From the NCBI GenBank assembly GCA_009760855.2, contig WPIO01000116.1, positions 840,001-904,000 on the forward strand: a DNA stretch of 64,000 nt, given 5' to 3'. Within the stretch, counting starts at the first letter, position 1. The number at the start of each line of letters is the position of its first letter. Of this stretch, positions 39,720-51,800 are shown in pieces. Source of the stretch: Cristatella mucedo (lineage: Eukaryota > Bryozoa > Phylactolaemata > Cristatellidae). Below the pieces are notes generated by a model. It saw only the letters and a program-made list of their open reading frames with translations, was not told the DNA's origin and did not search any database. The translations under genes were made by a program, and so were the position numbers.

Positions 39720-42110
39720 TAGTGAAATGCTGGAATGCTGTTACTTTCATATAATTGCAGTTCTAGAAATTATAGCGGATTCTGAGCTTTAACCACTAGG
39801 AATCTTATGTCTAATTGACTTAAAGAGTTTTGAATGTAAGTTTGTGAGTCTGTGAGTTCTGTTAAAACAAATTGTCTGCATCACTCTAGTATCTTTCCCT
39901 TTGTGGTATTGATAGTACTATTATGAAAGTGCAACAGCTATAAGTATCCTGCCAAACCAGATAATCTTGTATTTGCTTTTGTGGCTGAAACATACACTTT
40001 TATTATAGAAATTTAAAATGTATTTGCTCATTAAATGTGAAATAGTGATAAACAGGCTTTTGATCATCATGTTATTTAATTATGGTTTTAAATGGCGTAG
40101 AGATAATCTATTAGCAGAGATTTAAATTTTTTTAATTAATTTTTTTAAGGAATATTCAAAAACGTTTTCATTAAAGTATCTTGAACCCCTTTAACTTTTG
40201 ATTTTACTTTGTCATCAACTTTTGATGGTAATTGCTAGCATATTAGTTTTGGCCCCTTTTATTCTGGACAGTTCGCTGGTCAGTTGTGGTTTGGGCTTTG
40301 AACGCATCAGTTGTACTTCGCGGTTTCAACTAGTCAGTCGCAGTTTGGGTTTCGCCCTAGTCAGTCGTACGCAACGGATGGTTCTGTTCACTCGCGCCTC
40401 TCTGCGGCTGAGAAATGAAATTGTCTATATTAAAGAAAATGGAATCGCTAGATTACCGTGCTGGCGCTTTTTACTGCCGCCGCCGCGCTCTGCTAAAATC
40501 TGCATGCCTGCGTTTGTCGCGGCAGCATTCGCGACTCGCCTCACTGTTCTGCGAGGATCGCTGTGCATCGGTGACATTCGTCACGCCTAGGCGAGGACTA
40601 GCTTCGGTAGGAGCGCTGTGTGCCTGTGGCCTCAGTACTATAGCGAGCAGCCGCTGCAGTTCCTTTGTAACACTACGAAGCGGAACGATCGCCACGCCGA
40701 CATCCACTATTGGTAACTCGGGCGGTCGTAGTTGAGACGGGCGCCCACACGCCTCTCGGTGCTCTGACTAGCGCGAGCGCCTCGGTGAGCGGACGGCCGC
40801 AGCGACGCACGAGCAGCCGCGCCGCTCCCTCGGTCTCCGCCTTTAGATGAAATTGGCAGCTAAAATGGCCGCTGGGCGCGCCGCCGACTGACGCGTTCGT
40901 CGCCAGCATTTAGTCGGTCTCCACTGAAGCCCGCCCGGTGCGCGCGCTTCTCACACATTATCCGTTAGTTGACTTGACTGCTACGAGTTTCCTAAACGTC
41001 GGGTGCCATTGCGCAATGCATTTCGCGAGACGGCCGATCGGCCGCTTTTCGGAAAGGCGATCGAGCAGGCAAAAGGTCGTCTGCCCAATCGTCAGCCGCT
41101 TGGTGAGCGTCGGTTGCGCCATTGCGACGCTGTCGAACAGGCGGGAGGGGGCCGTCTGCAAAACAACCGAGCATCGCGGAGCCGCCAGTTCTTGCGAGAT
41201 TGCGCAAGTAGCTCGCACTTTCTCTACTAGAGTCCGAAGCGCGCGCGAGTGCCAGAGCTTCACTTCTCTTCACGACTCTTTCTCGGTCTGCGAAGCTGAA
41301 GCGAATTCATGCCTTAGCCGCCAGCTACTACAATCTCGCTGGCTACAGTGCAGCCCCGCCCCGTCCCGCTTCTCATCTCTTAGGCCCCAATTCGCTCGAG
41401 TCGGCGGCAGCGGCTGGGCGCCGCTTTGCCCGGCAAACCGATAAAGCCAAAAGCACGCGCTTCGGTCATTACTAAGCTGCGTTTCCTAACTCGGCCAAGC
41501 CGCAAATACTAAGAACACGCTACGGTCGATAATTACTAAATGTCAAGTTAGCATTAGAGGCACCTGCCGCGCGTGAGCCGATCGAGTTCGGCGCGTAGCG
41601 CCGAGGCGCGCCGACCGGTGCGTCTCGCTGGCTGGCGCGGCAAGCAGGCTCGACCGGCCGACTGCTCGGAAAGGCAGGCACCGGCCTGCCTCCGTCCGAA
41701 TGCTCCGAGGCCGCCAGATGGCGTAGTGCTATCGCCCGTCAGCGCGGGTCTGGACTTTCGAAGACGTCGCGACAGAGCTCCAAATATGGGGGGGATTCTT
41801 CGAGGATGCCCACTGCTCTGATCGGGAATGCACGTGCTTTTCTGTGCCGGGCATGGGAAAGCGAGCTTCGAAGCTCAACCGTCTAGCGGCTTCGCGGATT
41901 AATACGGTTGTTACGCGGAGTGACGCAGTTGTAACGCGGAGTGACGCGGTTTCATGGCGGAGTAAGAACGGTCCGAGGCCTCTCGCCTTTCGCTCCGCTC
42001 CTGCCTGCAGCTCGCTCGGCCGCCTCACGTAGGGACCGGACGGTTAATGCTCGCGGATGTCGGAACTCTGCGGCGACCGTGCATTTCGACTGCGGATACT
42101 AAGGATGCTA
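39720..42110. other. No gene recognised; GC/CpG-rich from ~40450
   Basis: The first 700 bp are AT-rich. From about 40450 to 42030 the sequence is GC- and CpG-rich with overlapping frames on both strands and no family resemblance. A 21-bp phrase, GTTGTAACGCGGAGTGACGC, is tandemly repeated at about 41910-41955. It may be a CpG-type promoter region or a non-coding first exon, but nothing proves it. Confidence 0.4.
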
Positions 42111-42126
42111 ATAGAAATAAGTCGTT

Positions 42127-42310
42127 TTTTCGCCCTTGGAGAACTTGATCTCTTTCAATGTACCGTGTTTCCTTAGCAGCGGATGCAAAGCGCCTAGAAA
42201 GAGATCGAGTTTTCTGAGGGCGTTTTATCAAGTGCATTATTATTATTATCATTTACATATGCTGCCAAGGAAGCATAATCGAAGGGTTAGTGGAAGCGCG
42301 TTCAATGTCA
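42127..42310. mobile_element. Interlocked LINE family 1 tails in opposite orientation
   Basis: CGCCCTTGGAGAACTTGATC (- strand tail) is followed about 45 bp later by AAGCGCCTAGAAAGAGATCG..GGGCG and ATTATTATTATT (+ strand tail), then by TTTACATATGCTGCCAAGG, the continuation of the - strand tail. The + tail seems to sit inside the - tail. Confidence 0.65.
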
Positions 42311-42318
42311 ATAGTAGG

Positions 42319-42508
42319 GTGAGCCGTGATGGCACATATTCACATAGGTAAGGCGGTTGCTTTCACGACCTCGGTCCCGAGGTCGTGGGTTCAATTCCTG
42401 CTGTTGGCGATCCTTTATCGCCACTGCAAGCGGTGGTGATAGCCGTAAAGGCTCTTCTGTCGCTATACAAAAGAGGCTGTTTAATCAGCTAGTATTTATT
42501 TATTTATA
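42319..42508 (+). mobile_element. SINE family 1
   Basis: Near-consensus copy: GTGAGCCGTGATGGCACA head, perfect CACGACCTCGG/CCGAGGTCGTG inverted repeat, B box GGGTTCAATTCC, body GGCGATCCTTTATCGCC, and tail CAGCTAGTATTTATTTATTT. Confidence 0.93.
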
Positions 42509-43250
42509 ATATGGTTAGAGGTGACATGCACAGGGTCAGCATGCACGCATAGTTCGTGGAAGCATGCACTGTGTCAGCACGCAATAACTCACAAAGGATG
42601 GATTGCACGGACTCACTAAATGCTGTAATAAGCAGATTCTTTTTTAGCTTCTTTTTAGATGTCAAGTCAGGGGATGTCATGACGTCAGTTGGGAGTGAGT
42701 TCCAGGCTTTGGGAGCATACGAATTAAAGGCACGGTCTCCAAAGGATTTGAGGTACATACGTAGCCAAATGATTCGATTCAGAAAAGCTCTAGGCAAGAT
42801 GTCACGATGTCATCCGGGCGGCGACGTAGATCTGATTGGTAGGCTGGAGCCAAAGAGTGAGGGACCTAAAAGTAAGTGACAAAACCTTGAAATCGGCGAG
42901 TTTCTTGACTGGGAGATAGTGCAGGATGGCGAGAAGTGGTGGGAAGGGGCAACTGCGACGCTCACGACAGATGAGCCTCGCTACAGAGTTTTGCACCAAC
43001 TGTAAGCGCCCGATAGCGCATGCCTGTAGAACGGCTAGCAGTGAGTTAGAGAAGTCGAGACGGATGTCACGAATGCACGGACCAAGGACCAATGTAAATG
43101 CAGTATCCCTGCTTAAGCAAGCCCGAATGTTATCAACGTTATGTAGCTGAAAGTAAGCAGACTTGACTGTGGAGCTGGTTTGGTCGACTAATGAAACGTC
43201 ACTTTGGAGCAGGGCACCTAGATTGAATGCCGTCAGCCACACTGCTGTCA
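42509..43250 (-). mobile_element. LINE family 1, 3' part (RT C-terminus and UTR)
   Basis: The - strand reading carries [40 protein letters not shown] and LLAILHYLPVKKLADFKVLS, matching the end of ORF2 in the 36.7-39.7 kb copy. 5'-truncated and frameshifted. Confidence 0.88.
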
Positions 43251-43259
43251 CTCTAAAGA

Positions 43260-44480
43260 CCCTCTCTGTCTAGTCGTTTCGGGGAATATCAACCTTGGCG
43301 TTCCTTTTGAGGCTGAGACTATCGCCTCTTAAACCGAACGTAAAGCGAAAACGTGAAACCTGGGTACTTTCGTGCACTCAAACCATTTATATTCAGAAAC
43401 AGTGTTTAGGAAAAATATCACGCTGAAGCGTGTACTTGCAAAATGCTGCAGCATGATGGTGCTCTACATTGTTAGAGGCTGGATATATGGTAATCTATCG
43501 CGAAACATATATTGCTGGACATCGGAGACATTGGACAGTCAGCGGTGCTTCGTTGTGCTTCAAAGCATCTGAAGCTGTGGAACTTTCTGTGGCTGTTATT
43601 GTAAACACATTCCTCCCCGTGGCTCTGGAATGAAGTTGCCAACGTTAACCACACTGCTCATTTTATTAAGCTACGGACGCTCTTAAATGCTGCCACAATC
43701 TGCTAGATCTTTCTCTTCGTTCATCTGACTCTTTCACTCCAGTGCTTTTTAAGCTTGTCTCACTATTTGATTCGACCTCTCTTTCTCTTGATCTTATCGG
43801 CACTTTGACGCTCTGACAGGTCACAAGCGGCGACACAGAACCACCGTGCGGAATTTAGCAACCACGTGTGTGTTCGGCTGACGCTCACAGTACCACTGCT
43901 TACAGCCGTTCTCCCCTGCATCCATGTTCCTTTGAACTCTTGGTCCGCCAATCTTTCCGGGAAGCAGCCCTATACATCAACGGCGGGCTAAGCTATATAG
44001 AAGGCCTGCCGTAACTTATCAAAGGCGGCAGCGGCCTAGCACCGGCTTACGTTAAGACTCGTTTGTCTACGCCGGTCTCTCAAATCTGCTTTTCGCTCTT
44101 TCCATCTGTCCATGTCTACCTTTAATGAACTATAATATATATCTCGAGCAGTGCCAAAATATGTCCACAGAGTGCACTGTGCTTCCATCAATTAGACGAC
44201 GCTCATGACTTACTTCAGATAACTTGCCAGCCACACACCTCGTTCTACTGTACAAAGCCATGCCATGCTCACCACAGCCACAATCCTTCTAATCAGCCTC
44301 GAAGAGGCATAAGAGAGCCCTTTAAACTCATCATGTTAAATGTCACTCACTAAAAATCAAGGAATAACTTATTCATGACTACGTCGTCCAGGAGGACCTA
44401 GAAGCATTTCTTGCAGACCCGTACATTAGTTAAGCCCTTCTCTAGTTGCTGAGTATCAGAAATCGTCTCACCCAATTTCT
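43260..44480. other. No gene recognised
   Basis: No convincing frame or repeat was seen. Sequence near 43640-43800 may be decayed LINE, but the match is too weak to call. Confidence 0.3.
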
Positions 44481-44489
44481 AATTCTTTC

Positions 44490-45020
44490 AGGCCGTGCGA
44501 TCTGGCAATGTGGTTTGTCCAACTGCAGCTTGCGGATGGCTTGACTACACAGCTCGCAGGTTTTCGCAAAGACGATTGTTTATATCAGTTGCCATAAAAT
44601 CACCATCAAAGACCGTGCTTTTCACAGTAGCGCTCTATCGACTGCATCCTGGCAGTTTAAATTGGTTTCTGGCAGCATTATATGAATTCATTCCAAAATA
44701 TTTTTGCATGAGAGTACATTGCTAGTCGCGAGACTTTGACGTTCACTTTAAAAACCCTAGAAACAGTCAGGTCAGCTCATCTCTAGACTGTCTGGAGATC
44801 TCTGGCTTGGTCCAGCACGTCGATCATTCTCCGGATCTCATGATCGCGAAGCATGATTAGTCACACTGATCTTCTTGATGTGCCCCTGCTCACCGTCTCA
44901 GATCACAGCTCAATAAAACCGATTCAGCATGCTACCTTTACAGCATATATAAAGTACCTAGAAAGAGATTAAGCTCTCCGGGGCACTGTGCAGATGTAAT
45001 ACTAATATTAGTATATAATA
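44490..45020 (+). mobile_element. Internally deleted LINE: endonuclease remnant fused to family-1 tail
   Basis: The + strand reads SKTVLFTVALYRLHPGSLNW, then DFDVHFKNPRNSQ and LVQHVDHSPDLMIA, remnants of the YRPPG, GDFNVHF and HTLDLVI motifs of the LINE endonuclease. Directly after this comes AAAGTACCTAGAAAGAGATT and the AT-rich tail. The whole reverse transcriptase region is missing between the two. Confidence 0.7.
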
Positions 45021-45122
45021 ATATTATATATACATTATAATATATATTATATTATTATTATTTTAAATTATTATTGTATTATATATATATATCATATATA
45101 ATAATATTATTATTATTATTAA
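45000..45122. repeat. AT-rich, partly palindromic tract
   Basis: About 120 bp of ATT/TATA variants, including stretches such as AATATATATTATATT, at the end of a LINE tail. Confidence 0.8.
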
Positions 45123-45639
45123 TCACGCATCAATTTCGCCCATTGGTGGTACTTGAAAAGCGATGGTGCACAAAATGTTTGAAATCTGTTAGCGATGCAT
45201 GGCAGGTCTTCGAAATCTTTTCTCATACTCAGCCGAGAGCCCCGGGATCCTCGTTGATTGTGTAGTAGTAAACTTGAAATTCGGGAGTGCCAGTGAAGAG
45301 CCAGCTGCCTACATTCACAGGATCACTAGGTCACTCGAGGTGTCTTTTCTAAATTGAGCTCGCGTGTGCCACGAGACAGGAGCTTGCTTCTACCTATTGT
45401 CAAGACCTGCACTGACCTGGCATAATTAAAGTCTCAGCTAAAAATAAATACGCATTCGCTCAGATGAGCTTCTGATTCGCACATGGTGAATGTCACTTTT
45501 GTTTCTATATACTTCGCATGCTTACCCGTGAACGATTAAGTGCATGCTACTAGCCAGGGATCCCACAAACCGGTAGTCTTGAGTGCTTGGTTTTGCAAGC
45601 TCGCGTAAGCCGGATATGTGTGTGCTTCGGAATGCTTGT

Positions 45640-45772
45640 CCAAGCATGATGCCATGCATGTCTCTAACCCTTGGTCACTGACTCTCTTGCAGCAAGTTGT
45701 TGAGTACATAGATGGAGATAAGTTCTCCTGAGGCACTCCGCAAACGAAATTTTATTATTAACAATTTCCTGT
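45640..45772 (+). mobile_element. LINE family 1-like tail
   Basis: GTACATAGATGGAGATAAGTTCTCCTGAGGCACT followed by TTTTATTATTAAC: diverged tail only. Confidence 0.55.
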
Positions 45773-45957
45773 CCCGGTAAGATTTCGCAGGTCACACTAG
45801 CCGAATAAATCTGAAATAAGTGGCCCCTTTAAAGTAGATTGCAGTGATAACTCTAAATGCGAGATGAAACTACGAATACGGTGTAGCCATTGCAAGTGGA
45901 TTGCAGAGACTATGCCACGTTCCAGACGAAATCACGACCAAAGCAGTGTTCCAACGG

Positions 45958-45963
45958 TTTATT
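45958..45963 (-). terminator. Candidate polyadenylation signal for CPT1
   Basis: AATAAA on the - strand about 480 bp after the CPT1 stop codon. Use is inferred from position. Confidence 0.35.
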
Positions 45964-46441
45964 CTTATCAATTTTGTCAGCACATGGGCTCTACTCATAA
46001 GTGATCTAGATGTGTATCGATAGCCGTTTTCTTACTGGCGGCCGGGTAGAAAAAGAGTTGAGGTAACGTAAGTCTGATGCCATGGATATACCGACGATAG
46101 ATCAGCAGAGTTACAACAATATCCGAATGAAAAGCCACGGCTGAAGGCATGGCGCTACGTTCAGTTAAACAGCAAAAGATGGTGTCAGGAGATGCAACCG
46201 TGCTACACCACCTAGCCAGGCTACCACAGAACGTCTTTGAGCTGCTACAACAGCAACTCATGCTTGCGTTGCGTGACTGCCTCAAACTAGTCTCGAATCA
46301 GCACGTCTTTTAAAGAACTTTAAGAATACATTCGGCGTCTTGTCGGATGCCCCTGCTTGCGGATTTCTCAAAAGCCATCATCATTAGGGCTGCTTCATTA
46401 ATATACATACATTTAATATCAGATTTGCTAATCGTATAATC

Positions 46442-46507
46442 TCAATCAAAGAGTTCTTTCACGTCGGCCAAAGCTCTCTCGATGTTACCACAAAAACGCT
46501 TTGAATT
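46442..46507 (-). CDS. CPT1: CPT1 last coding exon, 66 nt
   Basis: Acceptor CTTTTCAG; reads [20 protein letters not shown] then D and TGA (46442-46444). It matches the usual short C-terminal helix of CPT1. Confidence 0.9.
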   Translation of the reverse strand, partial: NSKRFCGNIERALADVKELFD

Positions 46508-47712
46508 CTGAAAAGAGAAACAAACGGCAAAATTAGAGCATAAATGGGCTGCATTTTCTATGCTCAACGACAGCCAATGCCCTCGTAACGCAAGGTTTCC
46601 TTGCTGCCACAGCAGTTAATTTATCACAACCTGTAACAGCCATTGCTAGATGTACTTACAGTGACAGGGCACGACGTTTTGCAGCAGACATGGAAATATA
46701 TGTTGTCTTCTCCAGAGAGCATGTATGAAACACCGTAGCCGTCATCCGATACTGGTCCAAATCCACCACCCGGTGCAATATAGTTAGGATATTTTGTCGT
46801 GTCGACGAGGTTGAGCTGCGAATGAGGTGTCTGGGAGTACAAGTAAAGAGACAAATGGTAAGTTTGTTGGAGCAAATTCGATGGATGATTGGGCACCGAA
46901 AAACACTCAAAAGACTGTAGAAGCACAATCGACATCATTAGAAGTTTCCCGATAGCAACAATAAAGTCTGCCTAGCCAACTACATGGAGACAGGCAGGCA
47001 TACTGTCTACTCTTGCAGAACTTGCTAAAGTGCTTGAATGGAGATTTTGTCCTCTTAGAGTGCTATACAAACGACTTATATCATTAGCAATACTAATCAT
47101 CATTGTTACTATAATCATCTCGATGATTGTCACAGTAAGCAGAGCAGACAAGAATCTCAAATGAAGTACCCACACACGGCACGCTTAGACACGGATGTCT
47201 TGAAAAATCGCTGCTGACTGAACAGGTGCTTTGCAGACATGTCTTCAAGTTGTGGCAATCTACTCGTGCTGGCAATGGCTGATGGCCAACACTAGCGGGT
47301 GGTTGGCAAGGGTCATACTCACCTGACTAGTGGACAGCCTCCACGGCTCACTCAAAACTTCCTTGAGGAATGGCGATTCAATGCCAAGGTACTTGGAAAT
47401 GACAAACAGGCAGAACAAATGGCGGTCGATGCCCTTCCCAGTCATGGCGTCTCGGTAGAGGCCCTGATGGGTGTTGGCTGCAGCCTTCAGCAAAGCCACT
47501 TTGTCGGTGGTCTGTAAAGTACAGCAGTCATGTCACATGAAGTCTCAGCCTTAGGCAAAAGAATAATGATATTATGGTGCAGCCTTACAATGGCTACAAC
47601 GGTGAGGAGAAAAGAGAAGGAGAAGAGTGAGCAATAAAGACTGAGAGGGTTACTGAGTGACACACAGGCACACACAGAGAGTAAGGACAGGGCACAGACA
47701 GAACAAGGAGGT

Positions 47713-47750
<38 letters not shown>

Positions 47751-48782
47751 AGAAAAAGAGATCGCATACACAACTTAACACACATACACACAGACTTCCA
47801 AGGTGCATGAAAAGAAGTAAGATACATGCAGAGATTAATCAGTAATGTGAAACAATATCAGAGACTATTTGCAGGTATCAGCAGTTTAATTAACAATAGT
47901 AATAATGCATAGCACCCTTAGATAATTGAATCTCTTTCTAGGCATTTTACAGATGCTATACAGAAAGCATTACAAAATGACTGGTGGGGACACATCTACA
48001 AACAGCAGGCATAGTGTAAGCAGGTACATGAAAACGAAACAAAATCATTAAGACCCACCAAAAACTGTAATAAACAGCATTTTAAGCTTCGTTTTAAGTG
48101 TCGCCATGCACTATCAGAAGTGAGATCCAAACAAGCCCATGAATGGAATTTAGAGGACAAGACATTGTGTTGAGGCTCGTTAGTTGCCTCAACACAATGC
48201 CATTGCTGAAGGTTGTTGGCATCCACGAATATTAAGCTGAAGATATAAAACAGTATGGCTATGCTTGAAGAAGCAGCCGGCCATACTAAAAAATGTGCTA
48301 ACTGAGCCAGAGTTTGCCACTCGAGTGAAATCACGGTATCTAACTCAGCTTCATCTGATACGTCCTTGAGCTGTGGTGGGCTCAGTTACCAAACACTGAA
48401 ATGACATTTGATCTATGGATCTATTGTATTTGATTTATGATACTAGTAGTACAGCTAAACTGATAGCAGACCTACTGATTGCCCAATCACACGAGTAGAC
48501 AAGCTAGTTAAAACCACCGAGAGATCAGAAACTGCTAAAAGAAAATCAATACAACAGCATCACAGGTGCACTGCTATGATGATTTTTTGGCCATGATACC
48601 TCAGGTAAAAACTTGGTCATCAAGACCAAGGTGGGGGTTCGAATCTTGCAGTGGGCGATCCTTTCTTGCAAACTGCAAGTGGCAGTGATAGCTGTTAAGG
48701 TTATTCTGCTGCTATACAAATGAGGCTACTAAATGAGCTATTATTAGTTATTATATAACCCCTTTTTACTATATATACTCTC

Positions 48783-48855
<73 letters not shown>

Positions 48856-51800
48856 ACTCCATCTATCTGTCAGTCTGTTTGTCTTGGTGTCTCTCTTGCT
48901 CTCTCAAACCGTATTCTCTGTAATTCATATTATGTTCCTTACTTCATCTCATTCCATGCTCTCTCTTTGTCATGATGTTAATCTTTCTCAATCTCTCACT
49001 CCATTCTCTCCTGTCCTCTCTCTTTCCATCACAAGTGGAGAGAGGTGGAGGAGGGAAGTCGTCCGTTGCAGGCCAACCACAAACACTCAGCCAGTAGCAA
49101 AACTACTCAACAATCTAGACAGACGATCAGTGACATATAATTCTGGCATGGTCCGTGTTAGTTAGGCTCACTTGGTATATTGCTTTAACAGAGCTAGGTA
49201 TATTGCTTATTGCCAGAGGTATCGGTCCGGTTTACAGGAACTGGTGCTTCCCTACATTAGAATGACAGCCAAAGTTTCCTTCCTTTGCAGCGGTCTCAAT
49301 TATTTCTGCAAGGCCTCCTCTTTTACTGCACGCCTGAAAACGACGAGCGATAAGGACACACACCTGAATAGACCCACTTCAGATACCATTAGGGATACAA
49401 AGAGCTTTAACTACAGAGCAACATTCTTACGCAGAACCACAAGGCACACCACTGCTTGGCTCCTCCGTACCTAGCTGAACTACCGCACCGGTTTCAGCCT
49501 CTCTGTGCCCTCAGGTCCTGTATGGACAATCAATGAGCTGTTCCATTCCCCCCTTAAAGACCGTTGGCGAGAGAAGCTTTAGCTCTGCAGGTCCCAGACT
49601 GAGGAACTCGCTTCCACAATTGTTATGCAACGACAACTACTCTCCTGCTGCCGGCTATGGCAATTCCTTTCCAGCCATCCTGAACTACTACTTCCATGCT
49701 ACTCACTATCTCAACTGCACTTCTGACTCTGTTATGCTTCTCACTTTCTATTTTTTGGGCGTGATGAAGTCTGTTGGCTATCGAATGCGTACCGAAAGCC
49801 GCTTAGGCTGTGAGTGTGATATACAAAACTCTCCTGCGTAACACCCACATAGTCTTTGTGAAGTTACAGACGGAGATACATTATAGTGACTGAAGTTCTT
49901 AGCCTAGCAGGTACAACATACGGTGAAATAGAGTGTCCGTATTAAAATGAAAAGATAGACCATTTTATGGGTGTTAATTTGCAGTTTTTGAAAACCTTAA
50001 TGGATTTTTTCAGTGTCGAACCTTGCAGAGGATTAACACACGACTTTTGGCTGAGACCGATAGTTTGCTAGGGGCTCGCGACCTTGCAGCATGTTTTCAC
50101 TTCCCTTTCTGGCCAATTGGGCACAAAACATTGTGGCTGCAGCATGCCGAAGGCTCAGATGCAAAGAGACTGTACTGAAAATAATAGTAATACTAATAAT
50201 GACGATGATGAAACTGTTCAGCAGCCTAAGAGAGCCGAATCTCATTCTGGGCATATTATATGAGCTAGAACGGAGGATTATCAATTCGTTACTAATAACA
50301 TACTGAATGTAGGAATGCACAAGCTCGCAAAGGACTATTCACATGGAACCCACATCAAACCACTTCCCGCCGACCTGCACTGGCTACCAGTCAAGCTGAG
50401 GGTCGACTTCAATGTTTTGTTGCTCACTTTTAGGTCCCTTCCTTATTTGGCTCCAGCCTACCTATCAGATAAAAATAATAATAATAATAATAATGCACTT
50501 GATAAAGCACCCTCAGATAACTCAATCTCTCTCTAGGTGCTTTACATTTGCTGCAAAGGGAAATGCAATTGAGTGGTGAGTAAAATCATGCTTGACAAAC
50601 AAACAAAATGATTAACATGGTTAGGGGTGACATGCACAGGGTCAGTATGAAAATGTGGTTAGTGGCAGCATGCACAGTGTCAGCACGCATAAGCACATCA
50701 AGGACGAATCAGAGGGACCCACTAAATGCTGTCCTAAATAGGTGTGTTTTTAAATTCTTTTTAAATGTGGTTAGGTCAGGTGATGTTCTGACACAGGTCG
50801 GGAGGGAGTTCCAGGCTTTGGGAGCATACGAACTAAATGCACGGTCTCCAAAGGATTTGAGGTTTGTACGGGGTATTTGTAGACTGTTGGATTCCGAAAA
50901 GCTGGTGGTACGATGCTTGGCCTGATGAGGGGCATATCTGAGAGATAGGCTGGAGCCAAAGAATGAAGTGACCTAAAAGTGAGCGACAAAACCTCGAAGT
51001 CAATCCGTTGCTTGACTGGTAGCCAGTGCAGGTCGGCGAGAAGTGGAGTAATGTGGCAACTGCGACTTTCACGACAGACTAGCCTAGCTTCAGAGTTTCG
51101 TACCAGCTGCATTCGCCTGATCGCACATGCCGGTAGGCCAGCGAGCAGTGAGCAGTTGCGAGCAGTGAGTTGCAGATCTATTCCCTCACCAGGCTAAGCA
51201 TTGTACTAAAAGTTTTTCGGAATAGAACTGTTTACCTATATCTCGTACAAATCTCAAATCCTTTGGAGACCATGCTTTAGTTCGTGTAATCCTAAAGCCT
51301 GGAACTCACTACAATTTGCTTCACGATTCCTGACTTGAGCACATTTATAAAGAAACTAAAACGCTTCTATTTATCACAGCATTTATTGGGTCCCTGTGAT
51401 TCGTCCTTTGTATGCCTAAGCACCCCGAGGCTGTGCATGCTGCCACTAACCACAGTTGCATGCTGACCCTGTGCATGTCACCCCTAAGCCTGTTATTAAC
51501 GTTGTTTATCAAGCATGATATTACTCACCATTCAATCGCGTTTCCCTTTGCAGCAAATGTAAAGTTCCTAGAAAGAGATTGAGTTCTCTGAGGGCGCTTT
51601 ACCAAGTGTATTATTAGTACTATCCTTATTACGGAAGAATATATTACTAGTCTTTCGAAAACAAAGCTGAAGTAATAGTAGGAACACTGGCGCAAAATAT
51701 AAGTGAACCAAGGTTTCGCTAGGTTTCACTCTGGCTACTTACGTTAGAAAGGCCTTCATGGCCAACAGCCACTGCCCAGGCATCCAGAACAAGGCACCTG

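Larger units (their letters stand above)
36680..39720 (-). mobile_element. LINE family 1, best preserved copy (L2/CR1-like, ~3 kb)
   Basis: Read on the - strand. The 5' part encodes an APE-type endonuclease (39552-38626), followed by a reverse transcriptase (38619-37102) and the 3' UTR, ending in AAGCGCCTAGAAAGAGATTA.. and an (ATT)n run at 36678-36717. ORF2 is broken by a TGA at 38626-38628 and by a frame change near 37160. Its 5' end fades out around 39600-39720, so the copy may be 5'-truncated; no ORF1 was seen. Many shorter copies in the window share its sequence. Confidence 0.92.
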
